A stretch of DNA of 64,000 nucleotides from Prevotellaceae bacterium UBA2852 (GCA_002350855.1 DEFM01000006.1:122638-186637), one strand, 5' to 3'; positions 18,481-26,282 are shown, counted from the first letter of the stretch. Numbers and translations are program-made. Notes: generated by a model from the sequence alone, not told the origin.

Positions 18481-18771
18481 ATGGATATTCACATCTCAAA
18501 TACTATTAAAGAGTATTTTAAGACTCAACCTGTAGAAAAAGCTTGGGTCTTTGGTTCATTCTCTCGTAACGAAGAACGTGCAGATAGTGATATCGATATT
18601 CTCATCACTTTAATTCCTGGGACACGATTGGGCCTGAAGTTTTTTGCCATGAATATGGAATTAGAGCAATTGCTCAACCGTCCTGTAGATCTTGTTATTG
18701 AGGGAGATATTCTACCTTTTGCTGAACAAACTGTTAATCACGATAAAGTATTAGTATATGCGAGAGCCTGA
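18481..18771 (+). CDS. mntA: MntA-type nucleotidyltransferase antitoxin
   Basis: 96 aa minimal nucleotidyltransferase. The defining GSx10DxD motif is complete: Gly25-Ser26 ... Asp37-Ile-Asp39 within FGSFSRNEERADSDIDILI. In characterised HepT/MntA modules, MntA transfers AMP to a tyrosine of HepT and so neutralises it. The hepT start overlaps the mntA 3' end by 14 bp, the normal arrangement. The base composition is more AT-rich than the flanking ClC gene, consistent with acquisition as a small mobile module (inference). Confidence 0.92.
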   Translation: MDIHISNTIKEYFKTQPVEKAWVFGSFSRNEERADSDIDILITLIPGTRLGLKFFAMNMELEQLLNRPVDLVIEGDILPFAEQTVNHDKVLVYARA

Positions 18772-19105
18772 AAGAGATAAGTCACGCTTAGAGCACATAC
18801 TCAAAGCTATTGAAAGCGTTGAGGAATATACATGTGGTATTAGTGAAAAAGAACTTGAAAATGACAAACTACACCTTCATGCCACCATTTATAATGTTCA
18901 AATTATTGGAGAAGCCGTTTACAAGATAACCCATGATTTCAAAAATGCTCATACAGAAACACCTTGGGCTGTAATTGAGAAGATGAGACATATCTTAGTC
19001 CACGACTATTTCAGAATCAATATTGATGTGCTTTGGGATGTTGTCAACAAAGACATTCCTATATTAAAAACTCAGATTAAGCGTTATCTCTCAGAAATGG
19101 AATAA
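18758..19105 (+). CDS. hepT: HepT-like toxin (DUF86)
   Basis: 115 aa, all helical HEPN-type protein. The RNase motif R-x4-H-x-Y is present as Arg77, His82, Tyr84 (MRHILVHDY); Tyr84 is the residue expected to be AMPylated by MntA. Length and position downstream of mntA fit the HepT/MntA type VII module. Target RNA unknown. Followed by a strong hairpin at 19133. Confidence 0.92.
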   Translation: MREPERDKSRLEHILKAIESVEEYTCGISEKELENDKLHLHATIYNVQIIGEAVYKITHDFKNAHTETPWAVIEKMRHILVHDYFRINIDVLWDVVNKDIPILKTQIKRYLSEME

Positions 19106-19132
19106 TTGTTTCATTCCACACATATCTATAAA

Positions 19133-19163
19133 CAGACAGCCGGCTCATTGAGCCGGCTGTCTG
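19133..19163. terminator. Strong hairpin between convergent genes
   Basis: A perfect 14-bp stem (CAGACAGCCGGCTC / GAGCCGGCTGTCTG) with a 3-nt loop, between hepT (plus) and the microprotein gene (minus). T-runs are weak on both sides, but position and stability suggest a shared terminator. Confidence 0.75.
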
Positions 19164-19185
19164 CATTTATATAAATATATGTGGA

Positions 19186-19374
19186 TTACCAGAGTTCGTC
19201 GCCCCAGCCAGAGCCAGAACCTCCATCAAAGTCGAAATCATCACGGTCTTTAACATCTGCACTCTTAATACCATTATCAACAGCATGTCCACCCGTATTT
19301 AAACTTGTGCAAACCATCTTATTAGCAATAATTATCGTAGTTGTACATTCCGGTACAATATATATCTTTTTCAT
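19186..19374 (-). CDS. 62-aa MKKxYxxPE-type microprotein
   Basis: Begins MKKIYIVPE, has a central hydrophobic/Thr stretch (TTTIIIANKMVC), and ends in an acidic Gly-rich tail (DFDFDGGSGSGWGDELW). Short orphan proteins with an MKKxYxxP start and an acidic W-rich end are, to my knowledge, common in Prevotella and unstudied. It follows the secreted 595-aa protein by 58 bp on the same strand, so the two are probably co-transcribed. No cleavable signal peptide is evident. I cannot assign a function; a short secreted, precursor or regulatory peptide is possible. Confidence 0.7.
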   Translation of the reverse strand: MKKIYIVPECTTTIIIANKMVCTSLNTGGHAVDNGIKSADVKDRDDFDFDGGSGSGWGDELW

Positions 19375-19432
19375 GTTTTCAAATCTTCAGTTAAATTAAT
19401 AATCAATAATTCTCTCATTCGAGACCTTATTA

Positions 19433-21220
19433 TCACTTCACAAATACTTTCTTACCGTTAACGATATAGAGTCCCTTAGTAGGAGCGGTTACAACTCGTC
19501 CAGAGAGGTCATAGACCTTACCGCTGGTAAGAGTTTCGATAGCATTCATACTCTCAATTCCTGTTGTATCATCTGCTCCGTTGAAGAAGAGTTCTACACG
19601 ACCTTTAGCAGAAGAACTGTTTTTGTTTGTAATCTGATCTACATCAATATAAGCCCTGTTTTCACTTACCGTAATAGCATCTTCTCCAGTAGCACCCACT
19701 GTATCATAAAGAGTATTATTACTTAAGATGTAATAGTTTGCACCTACAGGTGCTTTAATTGATGAGAATGTACCGATAAGGCCATTGTTTGGTACAGGAT
19801 TAACTTCGTTTGCATAACCAGCCTTGAAGAAATAAACAGCTGTTTCTGGGCGAACATTTCCCCAGTATTGTTGTTTTGCTTCCAAAGTCTTATACAGATA
19901 TGCTTTACCAGCTTCCATAACACCCTCGTATTCAGAAAGAGTAATACTATTCGTTGTACTTCCAACTATCTCATACAACTGAGCTCCACAGCAAACAGCT
20001 GAATAAGGTAGACAAATTGTTCCGAAAGTCTCATATACCGGAGTATCTTCGTTAGTAAAAGTGCGCTTATAATCGCCAGAAGAATTAGGCAAAACTGTAG
20101 TAAAGAATGCACCTCCTATAGTAAAATCACCTGAAAAACCAAAGGCCTTAATCTTAGTAATATCCAAAACTTTGCACTCAGAACCATTACCATATTTATC
20201 TGAGTTAGCAAGCCACTCCAAATCTATAACGGCAATACGTTGTTCGTTCCATATATTCATCCACATCTTGCCTGTATGATCAGGATAATTATTATCATTA
20301 TATTTAAAATAATCATCTCCTCGGAATGATGTACCATTAGCATCTCTGATAAATACAGTTCCACCGGTATCATTGTCCCCATTTCCAAATCGAACAACAT
20401 TACGTTTTGGATAGAAGACCAAATATTTATAGCCTGTTGCATCAAAAGGCGTAGATAACTCCCATTTAGCTGTTTCCGTCCAATATGGTGCATAATCACG
20501 AGCATCCCGAACAAATTTTATTTCACTATCAGATGTTACTTTAGCATCACCGTCAATTGTTAAATCATCCCAGCCAAAATATAATGGATCCACATCTGGA
20601 TAAACTTCCGTCTCAAGTAAATAGAATTCCCATATTCCAGAAGTGTTATAATGAGTTACATGATTTGCCCAATATCCATTTTCTGTAAGTCCCAAATAAC
20701 CTTGTCCTTGTGCCGCTCTATCACCTTCATTACCTCCAGGCTTATTATTATAATTGCCTTCAGCGACACCTAAATTGCGGATTGTGTATTGTTTCTCACC
20801 AACTAATGCTATAGTCCAAAGAGCACCATCTTGCAACTCTCCTTTTGTTGTTGTTTTGTCAACACCAGACAACCAAGTATGTGACCATGGACTTGCATTC
20901 ATATAACCTTTACTTTCAGGGGTAGGATCTTGGTTATAGAGATGCATATAATAACTGCCAGGATGATCAGTGTCTTCTTCAAAAACAAAAGAATAAGCAT
21001 AATCAATGATTTCTGCTGGTAATTTATAAGTAAGAGAACCATCTGTAGAAGAAAGGGGACCACATAAAACGAATCCATTTTGTACAACAACAAATGGTTC
21101 TGTAGAAACTAAAGCGTCTTCAAAAGAAATTTTGGTTCCAAGTTTTTTAACCTCACGTGCTGAAGATGTACTTATTCCAGCAAAAAGTAACAATGCACTT
21201 AATAGTAAAATTTTTTTCAT
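19433..21220 (-). CDS. Secreted protein with T9SS-like C-terminal sorting tail
   Basis: 595 aa. Signal peptide about 1-21 (cut after TSSA). No catalytic family recognised. Residues about 190-370 contain beta-rich segments with DARDYAPYWTETAKWEL and YLVFYPKRN that look like a carbohydrate-binding or jelly-roll module. The C-terminal 30 residues (VYDLSGRVV...KGLYIVNGKKVFVK) have the pattern of type A type IX secretion sorting domains, which suggests export across the outer membrane and possible surface attachment. The body is AT-richer than its neighbours. A long leader with a hairpin (21274-21307) precedes it, and a microprotein gene follows. Confidence 0.8.
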   Translation of the reverse strand: MKKILLLSALLLFAGISTSSAREVKKLGTKISFEDALVSTEPFVVVQNGFVLCGPLSSTDGSLTYKLPAEIIDYAYSFVFEEDTDHPGSYYMHLYNQDPTPESKGYMNASPWSHTWLSGVDKTTTKGELQDGALWTIALVGEKQYTIRNLGVAEGNYNNKPGGNEGDRAAQGQGYLGLTENGYWANHVTHYNTSGIWEFYLLETEVYPDVDPLYFGWDDLTIDGDAKVTSDSEIKFVRDARDYAPYWTETAKWELSTPFDATGYKYLVFYPKRNVVRFGNGDNDTGGTVFIRDANGTSFRGDDYFKYNDNNYPDHTGKMWMNIWNEQRIAVIDLEWLANSDKYGNGSECKVLDITKIKAFGFSGDFTIGGAFFTTVLPNSSGDYKRTFTNEDTPVYETFGTICLPYSAVCCGAQLYEIVGSTTNSITLSEYEGVMEAGKAYLYKTLEAKQQYWGNVRPETAVYFFKAGYANEVNPVPNNGLIGTFSSIKAPVGANYYILSNNTLYDTVGATGEDAITVSENRAYIDVDQITNKNSSSAKGRVELFFNGADDTTGIESMNAIETLTSGKVYDLSGRVVTAPTKGLYIVNGKKVFVK

Positions 21221-21273
21221 TGTAATTTGAAGTTTATTTAATTAGTTAATAAATAATTGAATACAAACGAGAA

Positions 21274-21307
21274 AAGGGTTTTGATGGCAGATGCCATCAA
21301 AACCCTT
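21274..21307. promoter_or_regulatory. Perfect 16-bp stem hairpin in the leader of the 595-aa gene
   Basis: AAGGGTTTTGATGGCA / TGCCATCAAAACCCTT with a 2-nt loop. On the minus strand it is followed by TTTTCTCGTTT, so it has the form of an intrinsic terminator. It lies between a predicted -7 box (21498) and the start codon (21220), so it may be an attenuator, or the end of a short leader RNA. Confidence 0.65.
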
Positions 21308-21497
21308 AAACGGTATTATATGAAAAAAACTTAAAACTTGTTGAAACGCAGGAATTACACAACTCGTTGAAACACAGAGAATTACCCCCCCCTATTAGGT
21401 TACAGGGAATCTTGCTGAAAAGTGGGAAAGTATTCATATCTGTACGGTCTTGATTAATAAAGTTGGTAAAAACTATGATGTAATTTTTTCTCGGGTG

Positions 21498-21505
21498 CAA
21501 ATTTA
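21498..21505 (-). promoter_or_regulatory. -7 element upstream of the 595-aa gene
   Basis: Reads TAAATTTG (then C) on the minus strand, a full match to TAnnTTTG. Predicts a leader of about 270 nt. No exact TTTG at -33. The rest of the 971-bp gap (21221-22191) has no convincing gene: AT-rich DNA, a C8 tract at 21385-21392, and a 20-bp imperfect direct repeat at 21338 and 21366. Confidence 0.5.
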
Positions 21506-21616
21506 TGGAGATTATCGTAGCTAAAATTATAGTATTTAACCAATCACTATCAAATTTGATAACGACAAAAATTTCTTTTTCTCGCCAATCATGTTTCAAT
21601 TTTAAAACTTTTTCGC

Positions 21617-21642
21617 ATTTTTATGCTGTACAGCATAAAAAT
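21617..21642. promoter_or_regulatory. 26-bp perfect palindrome, possible operator
   Basis: ATTTTTATGCTGT followed by its exact reverse complement, centred on TGTACA. It lies about 112 bp upstream of the -7 box of the 595-aa gene in the divergent intergenic region. Could be a dimeric regulator site; no evidence for which regulator. Confidence 0.55.
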
Positions 21643-21928
21643 CAGTGTAAAACACTGTCTAAATGCCCAAAATGCTTTTAAAAATATAACATACACCACA
21701 AATCAATGATTTCAAAAGAATTATCGAAAAAACATGTAATTGCCATTTATGACCCATTAAAAATTAGACGAAGAACCACTTATATCATAAATAAGCAACA
21801 ATAGTTGACAACCTATATTAAAAATAAGTATTAACCAAAGTCAACCCATATTACAAATAAGGCTGAAAGTAGTCAACCAAAATCGTTAAACTACAATTAA
21901 AAAGTCCCAAAGCGTTGTGGGAAAAAAG

Positions 21929-22038
21929 TTTCACTGTGCTGAAACTTTATTTTCACTGTGCTGAAACAAAAGTTTCTCTGCGGTGAAACTTTTGTTTCAC
22001 TCCCACTGAAACTTTTGTTCCAGTGCGAAGAAACCAAA
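21929..22038. repeat. 22-bp tandem array of TTTCA-N6-TGAAA palindromes
   Basis: Five units start at 21929, 21951, 21973, 21995 and 22017, exactly 22 bp apart. Units 1 and 2 share TTTCACTGTGCTGAAAC; unit 3 is TTTCTCTGCGGTGAAAC, unit 4 TTTCACTCCCACTGAAAC, and unit 5 is degenerate. The array ends about 113 bp before the rhaB -7 box. Confidence 0.85.
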
Positions 22039-22151
22039 AAACGTCTGTTGTATAACGATTAACAAGGAAATAATTGAAGATTATCCAAGATAATTATTAG
22101 CTTTGAGCACAAAAAAAACGGGAATAGCATAGCTATTGTTAAAAAATAATG

Positions 22152-22159
22152 TAAATTTG
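22152..22159 (+). promoter_or_regulatory. -7 element of the rhamnose operon
   Basis: TAAATTTG, a full match to TAnnTTTG, 33 bp before the rhaB ATG. No TTTG at the -33 position, consistent with an activator-dependent promoter (for example an AraC-type regulator, which is not in the window). Confidence 0.6.
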
Positions 22160-22191
22160 CAGGATACAAACAATAGAAATCAAACTAACTA

Positions 22192-23616
22192 ATGACATCC
22201 AAGTATTTTTTCTGTGTTGACCTCGGTGCTACAAGCGGACGAACGATTCTCGGCAGCATCGTTAACGGTAAGTTACAACAACGCGAACTAACTCGTTTCC
22301 CCAATAACATAATTCAGACCGGAGGACATTTCTTCTGGGATATCTATGCTCTCTATAACGAGATTATCAAGGGACTAAAGCTGGTTGCCAGTGAAGGTAT
22401 CGAACTGACGTCTATAGGCATCGACACCTGGGGCTGCGACTTTGTGATGATTGGCAAGGACGGCGGCATCCTCCGCAATCCCTACTGCTACCGCGATCCT
22501 CACACCGACGGTGCTATGGAGGAATACTTCAAGCTGATTCCGAAGGAAAAGGTGTATGAGAAGACCGGCATTCAGTTCATGCAGTTCAACTCGCTTTTCC
22601 AACTCGCCACGCTGCGCCGTAACCACGACTCGGCTCTGGAGGCAGCAGAGAAGATTCTCTTTATTCCCGATGCTCTGACATACATGCTTACTGGCGAGGC
22701 TGTTTGCGAATACACCGTGCTCAGCACCAGTCAGATGCTGGATCCCCGCACCAAGAGGATTGACAAGGAACTTATCAATGCCATAGGTCTGAAGGAAGAG
22801 CAGTTTGGCAGATATGTGCAACCAGGCGAGGTGGTAGGTGTACTTAGCGAAGAGGTGCAGAAACAGACAGGTCTCGGTGCGGTGCCCGTAGTGGCTGTTG
22901 CCGGACACGACACAGGTAGTGCTGTGGCTGCTGTTCCTGCAGAGGACGAGAGATTTGCCTACCTCAGTTGCGGCACTTGGTCGCTGTTGGGAATCGAAAG
23001 CAAGGATGCCATCATCAACAAGAAGAGTTTTGAATATAACTTCACTAACGAAGGTGGAATAGAGGGAACAACCCGTTTCCTGAAGAATATCTGCGGAATG
23101 TGGCTGTTGGAAAGGGCAAGGAAGGAGACCCTCCTCCAAGCTTGGCCATCGGACATTAATCAGATTAATCGGGATGCGATGGAGGCAAAGCCGTTCCAGT
23201 CGATTATCAATCCAGATGACCCGCGGTTTGCTAATCCACCGTCAATGATTGAGGCTATCCAGAGTTATTGCCGCGAGACAGGTCAGCATGTGCCGGAGAA
23301 CTACAAGGAGATTGCACGCTGTATCTTCGAGAGTCTCGCACAGAGATACAAGGAAGTGCTGGACTACCTGAAAGAACTGGCACCCTTCCCCATCGAGAAG
23401 CTGCATGTCATAGGTGGAGGTACTTACAACCAGTATCTGATGCAGATGACTGCCAACAGCATTGGACTGCCAGTAGTTACCGGTCCTGTAGAAGGCACCG
23501 CCATCGGTAATATGATGATTCAGGCAAAAGCCGCCGGTCTTGTCAGCGACATCTTCGCAATGCGACGCATCATCGCCAACAGCATCGAACTGAAGACCTA
23601 CCTGCCGAAAAGCTGA
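22192..23616 (+). CDS. rhaB: Rhamnulokinase
   Basis: 474 aa FGGY-family kinase, usual length about 480. Phosphorylates L-rhamnulose to L-rhamnulose-1-phosphate. The ATP-binding N-terminus VDLGATSGRTILG, the sugar-binding SIGIDTWGCDFVM and the C-terminal domain motif HVIGGGTYNQYLMQMTA match RhaB more closely than FucK or XylB. First gene of the operon that ends with rhaD. Its stop is followed within 24 bp by the first CCTAGG array, which separates it from the four-helix-bundle gene. Confidence 0.93.
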   Translation: MTSKYFFCVDLGATSGRTILGSIVNGKLQQRELTRFPNNIIQTGGHFFWDIYALYNEIIKGLKLVASEGIELTSIGIDTWGCDFVMIGKDGGILRNPYCYRDPHTDGAMEEYFKLIPKEKVYEKTGIQFMQFNSLFQLATLRRNHDSALEAAEKILFIPDALTYMLTGEAVCEYTVLSTSQMLDPRTKRIDKELINAIGLKEEQFGRYVQPGEVVGVLSEEVQKQTGLGAVPVVAVAGHDTGSAVAAVPAEDERFAYLSCGTWSLLGIESKDAIINKKSFEYNFTNEGGIEGTTRFLKNICGMWLLERARKETLLQAWPSDINQINRDAMEAKPFQSIINPDDPRFANPPSMIEAIQSYCRETGQHVPENYKEIARCIFESLAQRYKEVLDYLKELAPFPIEKLHVIGGGTYNQYLMQMTANSIGLPVVTGPVEGTAIGNMMIQAKAAGLVSDIFAMRRIIANSIELKTYLPKS

Positions 23617-23639
23617 GAAGGACAAGGAAAACCAGGGAA

Positions 23640-23808
23640 TCCTAGGCAGACCTAGGAAAGCTAGGAAATCCTAAGAAATCCTAGGAAATCCTAGGCGGTC
23701 CTAGGCTATACTAGGCAATCCTAGGAAAGCCTAGGAGAACCTAGGAGAACCTAAGCACTTCTAGGCAGACCTAGGCACTCCTATAAGAGCCTAGAAAAAC
23801 CTAAAACA
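23640..23808 (+). repeat. CCTAGG 10-bp array 1
   Basis: About 17 units of CCTAGGNNNN in near-perfect 10-bp phase (one 9-bp unit). Variable tetramers include CAGA, AAAG, AAAT, CGGT, CTAT, CAAT, AGAA and CACT. Degenerates at the right end to CCTAGA and CCTAAA. It lies between rhaB and the four-helix-bundle gene. Confidence 0.95.
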
Positions 23809-23853
23809 ATAATAATAATCAACTCAGTATTAACTAATAAAAAAACCAATAAT

Positions 23854-24519
23854 ATGGAATACGAAACCAAAGGGAAAGTCTTGAAAAAGGCTGTAGTTTG
23901 GAAGGATCTCTATATTTATAAAAAGAGCGATACCATCTATCAGCTGACGGTAGAATTCTGTCATCGATATCTCCCTCAATATGGCGACCGTACAGTTGAT
24001 CAGATGGTGCAGGCTGCCCGCAGCTGCAAACAAAACATCGTTGAAGGCAGCGAGGACGGTCAGACAAGCTCTGAAATGGAGATAAAGCTACTTAACGTAG
24101 CACGAGGAAGTTTGCAGGAATTGTGCTCAGACTATAATGACTACATTAACACTCGCCACATATCCCTTTGGTCTCGTGACAACGAGCGACAGATACAACT
24201 TAGGAATTATTGCAAAGCACACAATGACTATAGCGATTACGCTCCGTTGGTTGAGAAAATGAATGACGAAGAATATGCGAATTTGTTAATCACTCTCTGT
24301 CACCAAACTGACAAGATGATGTGCACTTATATTGAGCAATTAGAAAAGAAATTTGTAACTGAGGGAGGCATTAAAGAGCGTATGCACGCTGCTCGAACAG
24401 GATACCGGAAAGCTCAAGACTCCCACATGGCAGATTTAGAAACAGAAAACCGACAACTCAAAGCCGAAATTCAAGCTTTAAGAGAGAGAATAAAAGAAAT
24501 AGAGGCTAAGCTGCCCTAA
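23854..24519 (+). CDS. Four-helix-bundle protein (23S IVS/Avd-like) with suffix domain
   Basis: 221 aa. The first part (about 12-125) is a helical bundle with the hallmark pattern of the 23S rRNA-intervening-sequence/four-helix-bundle family: WKDLYIYKKSDTIYQLT, then QMVQAARSCKQNIVEGS and KLLNVARGSLQELCSDY. The remainder is the Bacteroidetes suffix domain, ending in a coiled coil (METENRQLKAEIQALRERI region). Relatives include the Avd accessory protein of diversity-generating retroelements, but no reverse transcriptase or template repeat is present. The gene sits exactly between two CCTAGG arrays inside the rhamnose operon and has no evident metabolic role. The stop TAA is itself part of a CCTAAGG unit. 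Confidence 0.88.
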   Translation: MEYETKGKVLKKAVVWKDLYIYKKSDTIYQLTVEFCHRYLPQYGDRTVDQMVQAARSCKQNIVEGSEDGQTSSEMEIKLLNVARGSLQELCSDYNDYINTRHISLWSRDNERQIQLRNYCKAHNDYSDYAPLVEKMNDEEYANLLITLCHQTDKMMCTYIEQLEKKFVTEGGIKERMHAARTGYRKAQDSHMADLETENRQLKAEIQALRERIKEIEAKLP

Positions 24520-24520
24520 G

Positions 24521-24730
24521 GAGAAATAGGAAAAGCTAGGAAAAGCTAGGAAATCCTAGGCTATCCTAGGCAGACCTAGGCAGACCTAGGCAGACCTAGG
24601 AAATCCTAGGCGGTCCTAGGCAATCCTAGGAAAGCCTAGGAAAGCCTATGAAAGCCTAGGAGAACCTAGAAGAACCTAGAAAAGCCTAGAAGAGCCTAGA
24701 AAAGCCTAGAAAAATCCAGAAAACCCCAAG
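24521..24730 (+). repeat. CCTAGG 10-bp array 2
   Basis: About 20 units in unbroken 10-bp phase from 24531 to 24720. Left units are AAAAGCTAGG, the middle has three identical CAGACCTAGG units, and the right end decays to AGAACCTAGA and AAAGCCTAGA. Shares an ordered unit block (AAAT, CGGT, CAAT, AAAG, AGAA) with array 1. It lies between the four-helix-bundle gene and the isomerase gene. Confidence 0.95.
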
Positions 24731-24751
24731 AACTAAAAAAAAAATACAACA

Positions 24752-26182
24752 ATGAGTAAACCATTAGTAGAAACCAAAGCGAGAGTGGGTGTGTTCAGCA
24801 TTGCTTTGCAAGCTTACCTACCACAGTTTCCTCAACTCGTTCCCGAGTTCGAGGCTCAGTATGCGACATTTAAGAAGACGCTGCCAGAAACAATAGAAAT
24901 AATTGACGGAGGAATGGTCACGACCAAGGAACAGTCTATGGCTGCCGGCGATAAGTTCCGCTCAGCCGACGTAGACCTTGTTATCCTTCAGATGCTGACT
25001 TACTGCACATCATATAATATGTTGCCAGCAGTTCGCGACTTGGATGTACCTGTAGTCATCGTGAACGTTCAGAAGAAACTGGCTCCAGAATACGACAAGA
25101 CAGATATCCCTACCTGGCTCGGTGAACTCTATGCCTGCGGAGCTATAGGTGAGATGGTTGCCGACCTGAACCGTGCAGGCAAACGTTCAGCAGTAATTAC
25201 AGGCGTAGTTGAAGGTGGTGATCCTGAAGTTCAAGCAGAAATTGAGGATTGGTGCCGTGCTGCACAGGTTCGCCGCCGTTTCCGCGACACCAACATAGCT
25301 CAGATTGGACGTCCTTACCCAGGCATGATGGACCTCTATATCGATGAGACAAACCTCTATCACCGTATGTTTGTATATACCAAGCAATTTGACTGGGAAC
25401 AGATGTGGGCTATCGCAGATAATATCACCGATGAAGCTGCTATCAAGGCTAAGGCAGAAGATATCCTCGCCACATTTGACATTGAAGGCGGCGGAACCAT
25501 TGAGAAAGTTTGGGATATGGCAAAGTACGTTGTAGCTTTCGAGCAATGGGTAAAGGATGAGAACTTGGGAATGATTGCCTCACACTATGCAGGTTTTGCC
25601 CAAGGCGTTGCCGGCAAGCTCGATTCAATGCTTATTCCCGCGTTCTCCATGCTGATCAAGCAACACACCGCTTGCGCAGTGGAAGGTGACATGAAGGTAG
25701 CTATGGCAATGTCGATTCTGAAAACCATTTCCGGCACAGGCACATTGGCTGAGATGTACAGCATAGACTTTCCGAAGGATATCTGCATCATCGGTCATAG
25801 CGGTTCTGGCGACTTCGACATCTCTCAGGCAAAGAAACCAACGATGAAGATTGTGCCTGTATTCCACGGAAAGACCGGTGGTGGTTACCTAACCCAGTTC
25901 TATCCTCCAACAGGTCCTGTGACTTATCTCGCTATCACTCAGGACAAGAACGGAGTGTTCAAGTTTGTTGCAGCAGAGGGAGTCAACGAAGAAGGCCCTA
26001 TCTTCACCTTCGGTGATACCAACATGCGCACCAAGTTCTCGCTTCCTTGTCGCGAATTTGTGAACAAATGGAGCGAAGCCGGTCCTACACACCACATGGC
26101 TGCTGCCGTAGGTCACCACATCGACACCATACTGAAAGTAGCAAAGATCCTGAATATTGAGTGTGACGTCGTTTGTAGATAA
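24752..26182 (+). CDS. L-fucose/L-arabinose isomerase family protein
   Basis: 476 aa. Matches the COG2407-type isomerase family (VGVFSIALQAYLPQFP start, GEMVADLNRAGKRSAVITG, GHSGSGDFD, and the C-terminal GPTHHMAAAVGHHID with metal-binding His). These enzymes interconvert aldoses and ketoses with a divalent metal. In this operon, between rhamnulokinase and rhamnulose-1-phosphate aldolase genes and with no RhaA-type gene, it probably converts L-rhamnose to L-rhamnulose. That substrate is an inference from context; fucose or arabinose activity remains possible. Cytoplasmic. Confidence 0.85.
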   Translation: MSKPLVETKARVGVFSIALQAYLPQFPQLVPEFEAQYATFKKTLPETIEIIDGGMVTTKEQSMAAGDKFRSADVDLVILQMLTYCTSYNMLPAVRDLDVPVVIVNVQKKLAPEYDKTDIPTWLGELYACGAIGEMVADLNRAGKRSAVITGVVEGGDPEVQAEIEDWCRAAQVRRRFRDTNIAQIGRPYPGMMDLYIDETNLYHRMFVYTKQFDWEQMWAIADNITDEAAIKAKAEDILATFDIEGGGTIEKVWDMAKYVVAFEQWVKDENLGMIASHYAGFAQGVAGKLDSMLIPAFSMLIKQHTACAVEGDMKVAMAMSILKTISGTGTLAEMYSIDFPKDICIIGHSGSGDFDISQAKKPTMKIVPVFHGKTGGGYLTQFYPPTGPVTYLAITQDKNGVFKFVAAEGVNEEGPIFTFGDTNMRTKFSLPCREFVNKWSEAGPTHHMAAAVGHHIDTILKVAKILNIECDVVCR

Positions 26183-26252
26183 AAGACCCACCTGAAGACC
26201 CACCTGAAGACCCACCCCCTTACCCCTCCCTTGTAAGGAGGGGAGTAGTTTG
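26182..26252 (-). repeat. 12-bp triplication plus dispersed palindromic element, copy 4
   Basis: GAAGACCCACCT occurs three times in 12-bp phase (26182-26217), directly after the isomerase stop. The last copy runs into a full element on the minus strand (26206-26252): CCCCTTACCCCTCCC, TTGTAA, GGAGGGGAGTAGTTT. The tandem unit is the outer arm of the element. Confidence 0.85.
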
Positions 26253-26282
26253 AAAACCAGTATAATTTATACTATAATCACG

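Noticed and set aside
21306..21599. 97-codon open frame on the minus strand upstream of the 595-aa gene
   Set aside because: Overlaps the predicted -7 box and a C8 tract, low-complexity AT-rich sequence, no family features; more likely leader DNA.
23854..24519. Four-helix-bundle gene considered as the Avd protein of a diversity-generating retroelement
   Set aside because: No reverse transcriptase, template repeat or C-type-lectin target with a variable repeat was found near it; only the family resemblance remains.
23640..24730. CCTAGG arrays considered as CRISPR arrays
   Set aside because: Units are only 10 bp with 4-bp variable parts, far below CRISPR repeat and spacer sizes, and no cas gene is present.
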